Shown here one piece after another: positions 1-10,197 of a stretch of DNA of 20,207 nt. Origin of the DNA: Cochliopodium minus (taxonomy: Eukaryota > Discosea > Himatismenida > Cochliopodiidae); assembly GCA_024220525.1 (NCBI GenBank), contig JAMYWO010000165.1, forward strand, positions 36,808-57,014, read 5' to 3'. Under the pieces are notes generated by a model. That model did not search any database, had not been told where the DNA came from, and worked only from the letters and a program-made list of their open reading frames with translations. Each line of letters begins with the position of its first letter. Position 1 is the first letter of the stretch. Position numbers and translations under genes: made by a program.

Positions 1-342
1 TTATTATAGTGATATTTTTATTTAATCATAAATTTTTCAATTTTGAATATTATTTTTGATCAAAAAAAAATACAAGTTGATTTCAATAATCCTTCTTTCA
101 AGAAAATCTCTTCTCAAAAATATTTGATCTCTCTTTTTTTTTATTTTATATTTATTCTAATTTAATTTTTCCACTCTTTCTTATTCTCAAGATAACTCAG
201 TTTTTATAATAACTTTCAAAATTTTATGTCGAGTTAAAAGAAAAATAATAGTTTTTACAATATTTAATTATCACTTTATTTTTATTTATCCAAAAGAAAT
301 TGATAAAAAAATTTTCTTTAATCTCCTCCTTAACTAATAGAT
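1..342. other. 3' flank of the Rab1-like gene, no gene seen
   Basis: This stretch is AT-rich with homopolymer T and A runs. I find no ORF of convincing composition, no spliced continuation of the Rab gene and no RNA gene. It should hold the 3' untranslated region and polyadenylation site of the minus-strand Rab gene, but no specific signal can be told from the AT-rich background. Confidence 0.5.
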
Positions 343-1366
<1,024 letters not shown>

Positions 1367-1773
1367 TTATGGTTTTTTTATTGTGTGTATTTAATTTTTT
1401 TACTCGAAAAGGCTTTTTTTTTTTATTTTTATTATTTTTAATTTTTTTTTATATTTTAACAAAAACTAAAAATGGAAAATTAAAGAAAAAAAATTAAAGA
1501 GAAATTAGATTTTTTAAAGCATTGTAAAAGAAGTATATTTAAAAAGAATTGTAATTCAACTATTCTTGGATATTATTCGTAAATTCAAATTATATTAAGA
1601 GGGGGATTGATTCAAACAAAACAAAATAAAAAAGAAATAATGAGAAATTGAATAATCGATATTAATCTTCAATTTTATCCTCTTATCAAGTTCACCATTC
1701 AACATCATTTTTAAGAACTAAAATTTGAGAATTCCTTTTCTATTTCCAAAAAAGAAAATAAAAGAAAAAGAAA
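1367..1773. promoter_or_regulatory. Shared divergent upstream region of rab1 and the ER membrane protein gene
   Basis: About 400 nt separate the two start codons. The half next to rab1 is T-rich on the plus strand and the half next to the plus-strand gene is A-rich (AAAGAAAATAAAAGAAAAAG just before the ATG), so each gene has an A-rich leader in its own sense. No ORF or RNA gene is seen. A bidirectional promoter is inferred from the arrangement only. Confidence 0.4.
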
Positions 1774-2428
1774 ATGAGCGATACACCACAAACCGAAAAA
1801 AAGAGCAATGGATATAGAATATTGAGTTTTATTATAGGTATCAAATCAAAATATCAGAATTTTTTATAACCAAAATAAATTATTCTTCAATGATATAAAG
1901 CGATCTTGTCATCAAATTATTTATCAAGTGCATATGAATCATGGTCAGAATATATATTTTTATATGGATTAGGATATCAAGAAGTGACGAGAGAGATCTA
2001 TGAGATATTATTGAAAGAATATTGGTTTCTATTCACAAAATTAATAAATTCCTTCATCTCATTCATTTTGGCAGGCATCTCTTGTTATTATTTTTCTGAA
2101 GGTGAATATCAATCATTCAAAAAAAAAAAAAAAAAAAAAAATAAAAAAAATTATTTTAACTAAAAAAAGATATAATACCATTGGCGTTGATAATTGTAAT
2201 GAAAGGTAAAAAAAATTTGGAATTATCTCTTTTTTAATTTCTTCATATTTTTTCTTTTTCTTTTTGGCAGTTACAAGAACAGCACTCATATTTGGAAGTG
2301 CAGAGAGTTTGGTACCAAAATGGCTCAATTTGATCCAAATATTTAGTGCAGGATTTTTGATCATATTTGGAGCACTCATTTTTTCATACATAAAACACCA
2401 GAGGAAACCCAAAGACAAAAAAGATTAA
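1774..2428 (+). CDS. Unrecognised ER-type multispanning membrane protein, four exons
   Basis: Exons are 1774-1837, 1901-2101, 2170-2205 and 2271-2428, giving 152 residues; the phases agree and all introns begin with GT and end with AG. The third exon is only 36 nt. The protein has a short polar N-terminus, a weak hydrophobic stretch (about 14-26), an amphipathic region with aromatic residues (about 33-62), then strong hydrophobic segments near 64-86, 90-110 and 119-141. The tail is lysine-rich and ends KDKKD, which fits a KxKxx COPI retrieval signal, so residence in the ER is likely if the C-terminus is cytosolic. I do not recognise the family. Two Ser-Ala positions and the SAESLVPKW loop between the last two segments are the most distinctive places for a search. 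The start is the first ATG after an A-rich leader. Confidence 0.8.
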
Positions 2429-2578
2429 AAAAATAAAACAAAATAAAAAACAAAAAAATTTTTTTTTAAAAAATAAAAAAAAAATAAAAAAACAAAAATA
2501 AAGATAAATATTATTTATTATATTGATACAAAATTAGTCGAGTTTTTTTTTCTTCTTGTCTTTTCCTTGCTTTTTTTG

Positions 2579-3691
2579 TTATATATCATCCAAAAATTCC
2601 TTAATGTGAGTCTCACTGGCAGAGTGATCGCCACTCTCCAAAGAGAGGTTGAACTTCTCAGTGTCACAAATATAGGTCTGAAAATCAGATTCGCCATAAA
2701 AAGAGTCGGAAAAGTAGTCATCATCATAATCCCTCACCTTCCCCTCATCCAAAGGTTTATCTAAATCATTTTCATCAATGTTCTTCCCATTCTTTTCATT
2801 CTTTTCATTATTGAGAACACTATCGTTTTTTGAATCGATAAGATTAGGATCGATCAAAAGTTGAGATTTCGAGAAAATCTCGTCGAAATGTTTTTCCCAC
2901 TTTTCCACTTCCTTTTCTTTACACTCCAACTCTCTTATTCTCTCCTTCATCCTCTCTATTTTGTGAGCTACAATGGCGAAATAGATTCTCCAAAAGAGAT
3001 CGTCTCTCATTCTTGAAGGCACCAACACGTGTCTCAGGGTGGTGAATTTGCTTATGTTTTTTAGCACGTACTCCACGTGTTTGAGTTGGGATTCTGACAG
3101 GATGAATATTTCTTTGGGGTTCTGCACTGGGAATTTCAAGAAGGTATCGTTGAATTCGCACAGTCCCTCTATGAATTCTCTGAATTGATGTGTTGTTGTC
3201 CATTTCTTTAATCAATTTTTGAAAAAAAAAAAGTTTAGAATCCCTTTTATTTTTATGTATCAAAGTTTATAATTTGATTCTTTTTTATTGGATCTTATCT
3301 TTTAAAATATATCTTTATAATTTTATGGATGAAAGAATTCCATTTCACAAAAAGAGTGTCTATAATGTCTATGTTTCAATTATTTTGTGTGATATTAAGT
3401 ATTTGTATATAATGGAAAAATAATAGGTTTCATGATTTCCTTTTGAAAAGATATTCATATATTTCTTTCATATATTTCAGTTTATAAGGATTTTTGGTAG
3501 ATAAAATAATTTCTCTTTTAAAAAAATTATAATCCTTCAATATACTATTTTTGGGTGTAAAAAATGATATATTTTACATCCAATAAGAGATCATCTTCTG
3601 ATATACTCATTTGAGATTGTTTTTTATCTTCATCATCAATTTTCAATAATTCCCCAACAAATTTCTTGATAGGGTTCGATAGCCAATTCAT
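2579..3691 (-). CDS. BSD-domain protein, two exons
   Basis: Exon 1 is 3691-3578 (38 residues, starting MNWLSNPIKKFVGELL) and exon 2 is 3205-2579, joined in phase 0 by a 372-nt intron with donor GTAAAA and acceptor ATTAAAG; the product is 246 residues. The BSD domain lies near residues 77-121, with the diagnostic FW pair at 109-110 in DDLFWRIYF. It is preceded by a FREFIEGLCEF segment, as in SYAP1/DOS2-like BSD proteins, and followed by a Lys/Glu coiled coil (about 120-146), then an Asn/Asp/Lys-rich acidic tail that ends in FLDDI. A small BSD protein with a short amphipathic start resembles synapse-associated protein 1 relatives, which act in membrane-proximal signalling; the exact role here is unknown. 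An ATG at 3201 opens only a shadow frame, so the domain frame needs the upstream exon. The join is inferred, with no intermediate exon seen. Confidence 0.8.
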
Positions 3692-3883
3692 TTTATTGTT
3701 GATTAATTGTTTATAGGACGAAATTTTGCACAATTTTTTTTTAATTTTTAAAAGTAATTTGAATTGAGAAAAAACAATTGAAAGAAAATCTTCATTTATT
3801 CATTGATTGAGTAGTATGAATAATTTTCACAATAAAATTTAAATTCAAACTTAAATTTTGAATTAAATAAAATAAAAAAAAAA

Positions 3884-5011
3884 ATGAAAGAATCTTTTGA
3901 TAGCATCAAAAAAAAATTGGAAAACAATGAACTGTCTAACAATGTTGAAATAATAAATGCAGATTCAAAACAAACAATAGAATTATTTATTGAGAAAAAG
4001 ATAAATCTAAATCTTTTGTTCATAGATGGTAAACATATATTGTATCATTATGTCCACAACGAAGAAAAAGAATGGGATGAGGAATACATAAACTATCTCA
4101 TTGAAAATAAAGCAGATCTTAATTACTGTGTTGAAAAAATATCACCAATCCTTTATTATTCAACAGATCGATATAATATCCTTTTTGAATTGTGTGAAAA
4201 AAGTAGTTTCTCAGAGAAGGAAATAAAAAAGTTAAAGTTTTTAGTTGAAAAAAAAGTCAAAATTAACCATAGCGTAGCTCATATAGGAACACCATTCCAT
4301 ATCGCATGTGCAAACAAAAATGTTTCTTATGAAGTGTTAAAATTTCTTATTGAACACAAAGCAAACATAAAAGAAAGAACTATGTTCAACCATACACCTC
4401 TTCATTACTTAACTAATAAAAATGCTAATAAAAAAGAAATTATTTCTTTATTTCTCAATTTGAATGCGGATCCAAACTACCAAAATCATTTCCAAGAGAC
4501 TGCTTTTCATAATTTATCGAAGAAAGGGGTATCACCTATCCTTTTCCTTCAACATAAAGCCGATCCTAATATTAAAGACAGAAATAAAGTAACCCCATTT
4601 TATAATTATATATTAAATAACGATGTAGAATCTATGGAAGTCATCTTAGATCTTTGTACTGTTAAATTTGAAAGAGAAGGACCTTATGACAAATATAATC
4701 CTTCTGTAGTTTACCGTTTTTATGATGGTTTAAACTCTAAAACACTCACTCTCTTTGCAAATATGAGCCCTACTGGATACAATGATTTAGGTTTAAAATA
4801 TCGAAATTTGAATTTAGATAAAGTTGTCGAAGATCACAAAATAGGAAAGCTTTGGAGGTCTGAAAGATACAAACACTTTTCATCAAATATCCAAAATAAA
4901 ATATTCAACCTCCTGGTTTGTATCAAAATAACCAAACTCAAAATTCCAAAACCGTTGTTAGAAATCATTTTCAATTTTCTCCTCACCAACAACAAAATAA
5001 TAGTTGAATAA
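3884..5011 (+). CDS. Ankyrin-repeat protein with amoeba-type C-terminal module
   Basis: This is one uninterrupted exon of 375 residues. The ATG follows a run of A. From about residue 30 to 260 there are about seven degenerate ankyrin repeats, recognised by lines such as TPFHIACANKN, FLIEHKANIKER, TPLHYLTNKNANKK, LNADPNYQN and HKADPNIKDRNKVTPF; spacing is irregular, as in amoeba and giant-virus ankyrin proteins. Residues about 290-375 are not repeats: a segment with LWRSERYKHF is followed by a hydrophobic helix (KIFNLLVCIKI) and then KIPKPLLEIIFNFLL. The same order occurs at the end of the LRR protein encoded at 9358-10197. Ankyrin repeats bind proteins; the tail could be an F-box-like or other docking element, but this is inference. 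No signal peptide or membrane span is seen. Confidence 0.9.
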   Translation: MKESFDSIKKKLENNELSNNVEIINADSKQTIELFIEKKINLNLLFIDGKHILYHYVHNEEKEWDEEYINYLIENKADLNYCVEKISPILYYSTDRYNILFELCEKSSFSEKEIKKLKFLVEKKVKINHSVAHIGTPFHIACANKNVSYEVLKFLIEHKANIKERTMFNHTPLHYLTNKNANKKEIISLFLNLNADPNYQNHFQETAFHNLSKKGVSPILFLQHKADPNIKDRNKVTPFYNYILNNDVESMEVILDLCTVKFEREGPYDKYNPSVVYRFYDGLNSKTLTLFANMSPTGYNDLGLKYRNLNLDKVVEDHKIGKLWRSERYKHFSSNIQNKIFNLLVCIKITKLKIPKPLLEIIFNFLLTNNKIIVE

Positions 5012-5193
5012 AAAGTTGAACTGCACTTGATGTATCAAAAAAAAAAAATTTGAAATACAAAAATTGATTAAAAGTGATCAAAAGAAAAAGTTTTTGTTTT
5101 TTTTTTTTATTTTTTTTTTTAATAGAATAAAATAGAAAACAATTTTTTTTTTTTAATTATTAATAGAGGGGTCAGGTGAAAGGAAAAAACTTT

Positions 5194-6073
5194 TTAAGCA
5201 CCAAAAGAACCCTTAGAAGTGAAAATGATACCAACAATGATCCCAAAAAGACCCAAAGCAGAACCGAAAATCTCGACGATCAAAATCTTGATGAACAAAG
5301 TTCTGTTCTGAGCATCAGCAAGAGCAGCACCACTACCAACGATACCAACACAGATACCACAAGCAAGATTAGATAAACCAACAGTCAATCCACCACCAAG
5401 GATAGTGAAGCCAGTATAGTAATCAGTAGCTTTGTAGGATCCATCAGGGTTTGGGATGTAGTCCCCGATCTTACCAGAGATGATGATGGCCATGATGATC
5501 CCGTAGATCCCTACTGCTTCGCAAAAGATGACGGAGATGAGATTTTTGGATTGGATATCTGGTGCTCTGATACCTGCTCCCAACAATGATGATCCAGTGA
5601 GGAAGATTCCCCTAAATTTTGGTAATTTTTCATCAGAATTTTGTTTTATTTTCTCTTTATTCATTCATCTTATTGTATTATATTCTATTTTATAATATGA
5701 TAGATTTTAATTCTCCAAATTTTATAGTTTTGGTTTTCATATATTAGCCATCTATTCATTTGTCATCCTATTATTTGATATAATATCAAAAATAGATCTA
5801 CTATTCAGTTATAAATCCTATCAAATCTTATTTTACAACATTTTGTTGTGAATTATAAGTTTTATTAATCTATCTTTAATGATTTGATATAAATATTCCT
5901 TCATTTGTACATCTTTAACTATTTTCTCAAATAAAAATTTAATTTTATTTTTACCAAGCAGCTCCAATAACTGAGAGACCCATAGTCAATCCCATTCCAA
6001 GTGCTGCATATGTGAAAGGAGAAACTCCTTGTAAGATATCAACAATAAAATGGAAAAATCCAAACAAAAACAT
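5194..6073 (-). CDS. ATP6V0B: V-ATPase proteolipid subunit c'' (Vma16/ATP6V0B type), two exons
   Basis: Exon 1 is 6073-5955 and exon 2 is 5611-5194, joined through a split Trp codon across a 343-nt intron; the product is 178 residues. It is one of the membrane proteolipids of the rotating ring that carries protons through the vacuolar ATPase into endosomes and lysosomes. Diagnostic stretches are [20 protein letters not shown], the proton-site helix with E71 in FCEAVGIYG, and [14 protein letters not shown] with E153. That last signature and the charged loop after helix 2 (DYIPNPDGS) separate c'' from c. It is shorter than yeast or human c'' (about 205-213), mainly at the N-terminus, which is a short hydrophobic [14 protein letters not shown] instead of a full extra span. 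It is divergent from the c-subunit gene next door. Confidence 0.95.
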
Positions 6074-6499
6074 TTCTATATTTGTTTTTTTTGGAAAAAT
6101 ATTGAGTAAATTGTTTTATTGTCTTAATATATCAAATAATATTAAAAAAAATTATATTTTTTAAAAAGGTTCGATGAATTATAAAAAAAAGAGGAAGAAA
6201 AAGGAATATACTTACAATTTTTTTTATTTTATAATTTTTTTTTTTTGATTGTGATAAAATGGAAAAAAAAATTTCTTTCGATTCTTTTTTTTTTTTTTAA
6301 ATAAAGGATTAATATTTATAGAGGGAGAAGATTCCTTTTATTTGTTTGTTCCTTTTTTTTCATTATTTGATTTATTAGAATGTTCAAAGTATTATTCTCA
6401 ATGCAATGTATAAATTTAAAAATAAAATTATAAAAAAATATAAAAAAATATAAAAAATATAAAAAAAAAAAAATTGTTTTTTATTTAAGGAAAGAATAA
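6074..6499. promoter_or_regulatory. Divergent intergenic region between the two V-ATPase proteolipid genes
   Basis: This 426-nt interval separates the start codons of subunits c'' (minus) and c (plus). It contains long A and T runs and no ORF worth calling. Each side carries a leader that is A-rich in its own sense. A bidirectional promoter that keeps c'' and c in step is plausible from the layout, but no known motif for coordinated lysosomal genes could be recognised. Confidence 0.45.
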
Positions 6500-7389
6500 A
6501 TGTTTTCTGAATTAGTTCTTCTCGCTCGTACTATTTCTCCACTTTGTCCTGTATATGCACCATTTTTTGGAGCTATGGGAGTAATGTCTGCTCTCGTATT
6601 TACTGGTAAAAAAAAAATACTACTCCATAATGAAATAATAAGTCACTTATAAAAAAATAATAATAAGCTCTAATAAAAATATATAATTTTTTTTTTCATA
6701 TTTTTTCTCACTTCTATTAAATTTTTTTGCCTTTCAAGCTTAATTTTTTTGCAAAATTTTTTTAGTCCTTGGAGCAGCATATGGAACTGCTAAATCTGGA
6801 GTTGGTATCTCCACTATGGGTGTTATGAAACCAGATCTTGTAATGAGAGCTATTATTCCTGTCATTTTTGCGGGAGTCATTGCTATTTATGGACTTATTA
6901 TTTCTGTCATTATTTCTGGAGGAAGTAATATTTTACCATCTTAATATATATCACTTCCAAAAATAATATAAAAAAATTTTATAAATTTTTAAAATATATT
7001 TTCAAAAACAGAAACATACTATAAAAATTAAGCAAATATACAAAATTAAAAATATCCAACATGAAAAATTTGAAATATTAACTTATTCCTTAACCAAAAA
7101 ATTAACTTTTTTCCCTTCTTATATCATAGTTGACCCATCTAACGACTATTCTCTCTTAAAATCATTCATGGATCTTGCAGCAGGTCTCTCTGTAGGTCTC
7201 TCTGGATTGGGTGCAGGTATGGCTATTGGTATTGTTGGAGATGCTGGAGTTCGTGCAGCAGCTCAACAACCTAGACTTTATGTAGGTATGGTTCTTATTC
7301 TCATTTTCTCTGAAGCTTTGGGTCTTTATGGTCTCATTGTTGCTATTATTCTTTCTGGTAAATCTAACGGTTCTTGCGAAAGCAGCTAA
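6500..7389 (+). CDS. ATP6V0C: V-ATPase proteolipid subunit c (Vma3/ATP6V0C type), three exons
   Basis: Exons are 6500-6605, 6766-6924 and 7130-7389; the product is 174 residues. Four membrane helices are clear: [18 protein letters not shown] (helix 1), a glycine-rich second helix after [14 protein letters not shown] that ends in [33 protein letters not shown] (helix 3), and helix 4 with the proton-binding glutamate E150 in [17 protein letters not shown]. The [13 protein letters not shown] loop is the usual signature of the cytosolic turn. The protein is some 10-15 residues longer than most orthologues, from a longer N-terminus and a polar tail (KSNGSCESS). The second intron falls exactly at the helix 2-3 loop, separating the two halves of this internally duplicated protein. 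The first ATG after an A-rich leader was taken as start. Confidence 0.96.
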
Positions 7390-7694
7390 GAAAGGAAATG
7401 CCCCATATAATATTAAATATCTATGAATTAAAAAAAAAAAAAAAATTTTTATTTATACTTTTCTATATTTGATTTTATTTTGGTGTATCATCAACAATTA
7501 ATTGACAAAAACTTTAATTGTGATTCGACGTGAAAACGAATAAATTATACATTTGAATTATTATTATTTCCAAAATTCATTGATTTTGGAGCTCTTTTTC
7601 TTTAGTATTATGAGCTAGCTTGTTTCATATAAACTCTTATGTTTTGTTATAATACATGTGTTATTTGAAAAAATGGAAAAATAAAAAAATAAAA
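7390..7694. other. Tandem intergenic region between V-ATPase c and the AAGAB-like gene
   Basis: This AT-rich 305-nt interval holds the 3' end of the c gene and the promoter of the next gene. One small hairpin is visible at 7569-7590, with an 8-bp stem (TCCAAAAT/ATTTTGGA) and a 6-nt loop. An in-frame ATG at 7656 would add 13 residues to the next protein, but it lacks the A-rich leader of the one at 7695. Nothing else is seen. Confidence 0.4.
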
Positions 7695-9273
7695 ATGGAA
7701 AAAGATTTGATTGATGAAGATAATTCTGAAGAATTTGATGAAGAGGAAGTAGATAAAAGCAAAATATTGATAGTTTGTTCAAATCCTGAATTAGGAAAAG
7801 CATTAGTACAAGAAATAAAAAAGATAGAAAAAGATGAGGAAATTATAAAAGGAGAAATAATAGAAGAATGCGAGAAATTGTTGTTTTATAAAGATTGTTG
7901 GAAAATAAAAACAAAATATTACAATAAAATTGTTGAATTTTGGGTACTTTTTATAATCATTTATAATTATTTCACTGAAAACATGAATTAAATTTAAAAT
8001 CAATAAAATTCTTTAAAAAGGTTCTAACGACAGATGCAGTTCTTATAATGCCTTACACATTGGTAAAATATGCGGAAGCAGTGATATTTCGTAAAAGAAA
8101 TTTTTTTTTCTTTTCAATTACATTTCTTTAAAATTCAAATTTATTTTTAAAAAAGTGACTTCTGAAAGCAAACAAAAATCGGTTCCTAAATATTGGAGCA
8201 AATGGATGTCATTTTTGAGAAACAATCCACCCAATATTCTTTTGTCTGTACTCTTCAACAATAACGAGACAGCAGTCGACACTTTCATAACCGAATACTA
8301 CGAAGATTGGTCAGTTAAAAACATGGTCGAATTTATTTATTTTTCTCCTTTAGAGAAAACAGGTAAATATTTCAAAAGTTTTTTTTTTTTAATTAGTAAT
8401 TTTTTTATTTTTTTTTTTTTTTTCATTTTATTGTTTATTTTGTTTTTCATTTTTTTTCTATTTATTTTGTTAGTTGGAGAAAATACAAGGGACAAAAAAG
8501 GATTGGATAGAATAATAGAAGCATTACAGAGTCACATGTGGTCCAACGCAGAAATGGTGAAAAGGGATTCCTCTAAAATATCTACAGGAAAAAACGTCGG
8601 AAATAAAGATCTCTTTCTCATTGGAAGTTCCAACAGCACAAATGATAACAATAATCATGAAGGGTACATGAGTTTTGATGAATATAGAAGTAGTAAAGAA
8701 GATGAGGAATATTTTAAAAAAGAAAAGGAAAAAATTGAAAAAGTCCAGAAAAATAATGACAATAATAATACTCATAATGATGGTAACAAAAACATTGATA
8801 ATAAAGAAAAACAAAACGAAAAACAAAAAGAAAAACAGAACGAAAAGATCGAATCTAACTTGTCCGAAAATTTCTCCAAAAAACTTAATTTTAATCCTCC
8901 TGTTAAACCCACTTCCCCCAATAAATCCACACCCTCCTATAAATCTACTTCTAGCATTCCCTCTCAAAAATTGGATAGTGGAAATCAAGATAAAATGATA
9001 GAGAACATTTTCAGTGAGTTAGTGGGGCCTCAGAGTTTTGACTTTGGTGATGAGGAGGAAGAAAAGTTGATTGAGAAAAAAATGTTGAGTTTCGAGAATG
9101 CTTTTGAGAAGATTAATGAGATGAGGAGCTTTTCTATGAATCTTCCGATGGAGGAGAGGCGTGAGTTTGCTTCCAAGTTTGCTATGCAGTTTGCTTCTCT
9201 TTTGGGCGGCGATGATGGTGATTTGGATTTTGATGATTTTGATGAGGAAGTTGATCAAAATGAAGAAAAATGA
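7695..9273 (+). CDS. AAGAB: Alpha/gamma-adaptin-binding protein p34 (AAGAB-like), four exons
   Basis: Exons are 7695-7943, 8021-8090, 8156-8362 and 8474-9273; the product is 441 residues. The N-terminal part is a degenerate GTPase-like fold, opening with KILIVCSNPELGKALVQEI where a P-loop would be, then TKYYNKIVEFWVLTTDAVLIM. The middle (about 215-325) is a low-complexity Lys/Glu/Asn/Ser/Pro linker. The C-terminal block FEKINEMRSFSMNLPMEERR and the following AMQFASLLGGDDGD match the conserved C-terminal region of AAGAB/p34 (family pattern: MK..A..LP.eqR...A.k.A.aFw.aiGGD). AAGAB is a cytosolic chaperone that steadies adaptin subunits while AP-1 and AP-2 clathrin adaptors assemble. The last intron is T-rich and happens to be open in frame, so an unspliced reading would include a false hydrophobic stretch. 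The acidic tail DDFDEEVDQNEEK is typical of linker-rich amoeba proteins. Confidence 0.87.
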
Positions 9274-9357
9274 ATTAATTTGAATTTGTTTCTTTTCAAA
9301 ATAAAAAATGTTTCATTTTGATTTCAAGTTATTAAAATTACAGTTAATACATTTTAT

Positions 9358-10197
9358 CTAAAATTTATATTTTTCGTGACTAAAATCAATGTTTGCGAAA
9401 GATTTCTTATCCACTCTTTTTATGATTTCGAAAACAACAAACTTTGGAATTTTAGGTGATCTGCCTCTTAAATGTAAATCCTTCAAGACAACTAAAAAAT
9501 AGAAAATGGATTCTTGAAAATAAAAGCAAAGTTGTTTATGAATGGAAGGTTCCCATTTCAAGTTGTTTTTCAAAAGGTAGGTTATTTTAGGATTTTCAAT
9601 GTCCAAAGGAAGATTAAGTTTAAGAAGAGAATTATTATTAAACAACAACTCGATTAAGTAGGGAACATACTTATAAAGGTTAAAGTGATAGAGACTTAAT
9701 TTTTGTAGAGTCTGATTGTACTTTAAGTTTTCCGAGAGTGTTCTAATATTTCCCTCTTCTAGAACATAGTAACGAATATCCAATTTTTTAAGCGAGGTGT
9801 TGGTTTTGAGAGATTGAAAAATGAACTTTAAGCTATCTGTTTGAAATGTTTTTGGAATTTTTAAGTTTTCAAGTTTGTTATTGGTTATCAAAACTTCTGC
9901 AAAAACTTCTGCGCAGGTATTTGAGAGATTACATTGAGTCAAATCTAGAAACAAAATTGATTCGTTTGTTTTCAGAGATTCTAAGAAATAAATCCAATCT
10001 TCTTCACTGAATTTTCTATTCGCCAAATATAATTTTTTTACTTTATTTGTTTTTTTGAGGATAGTGGAGAGATCAATCAAATCTAAGGGATCTTCAATTG
10101 GAATATCTTGGAATGGATTAAAAATCATTGATAAAAATAATTTCCCATTTTCCATTTTTTCTATTTTTTTATTCAACCATTCTCTGCAAGAAGACAT
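9358..10197 (-). CDS. Leucine-rich-repeat protein with amoeba-type C-terminal module
   Basis: A single exon encodes 279 residues. Between about 50 and 210 it has ribonuclease-inhibitor-type leucine-rich repeats, seen in VKKLYLANRKFSEEDWIYFL, SILFLDLTQCNLS, LKKLDIRYYVLEEGNI and LQKLSLYHFNLYKYV, with helices such as SLKTNESI and SLKTNTSL at the same place of each unit. These build a curved protein-binding surface. After the repeats comes a non-repeat tail: LKWEPSIHKQLCFYFQES, then IFYFLVVLK and PKIPKFVVFEIIKRV. This tail follows the same order as the end of the ankyrin protein at 3884-5011, so the two seem to share a module with different recognition repeats in front. It converges on the AAGAB-like gene with 84 nt between stop codons. 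No signal peptide is seen; probably cytosolic. Confidence 0.88.
   Translation of the reverse strand: MSSCREWLNKKIEKMENGKLFLSMIFNPFQDIPIEDPLDLIDLSTILKKTNKVKKLYLANRKFSEEDWIYFLESLKTNESILFLDLTQCNLSNTCAEVFAEVLITNNKLENLKIPKTFQTDSLKFIFQSLKTNTSLKKLDIRYYVLEEGNIRTLSENLKYNQTLQKLSLYHFNLYKYVPYLIELLFNNNSLLKLNLPLDIENPKITYLLKNNLKWEPSIHKQLCFYFQESIFYFLVVLKDLHLRGRSPKIPKFVVFEIIKRVDKKSFANIDFSHEKYKF

Noticed and set aside
2919-3263. Minus-strand ORF with many Arg and His residues
   Set aside because: It overlaps the BSD-domain exon in another frame. The BSD frame has the FW signature and family flanks; this frame has none.
5176-5376. Plus-strand Ser/Thr/Asn-rich ORF
   Set aside because: It is antisense to the conserved last helices of the V-ATPase c'' subunit. 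The composition resembles amoeba low-complexity protein but comes from the complementary strand.
7569-7590. 8-bp hairpin between the V-ATPase c and AAGAB-like genes
   Set aside because: Short stems of this size are expected often in AT-rich intergenic DNA; recorded but not treated as a terminator.
8363-8473. Phe-rich membrane-like segment in frame with the AAGAB-like gene
   Set aside because: It is a T-rich intron with proper GT and AG ends that happens to lack stops; splicing it out joins EKT to VGENT in phase.
8524-8988. Minus-strand hydrophobic ORF suggesting a membrane protein
   Set aside because: It is the complement of the Lys/Asn/Glu-rich linker of the AAGAB-like gene. Antisense of lysine codons reads as phenylalanine, which explains the apparent hydrophobicity.
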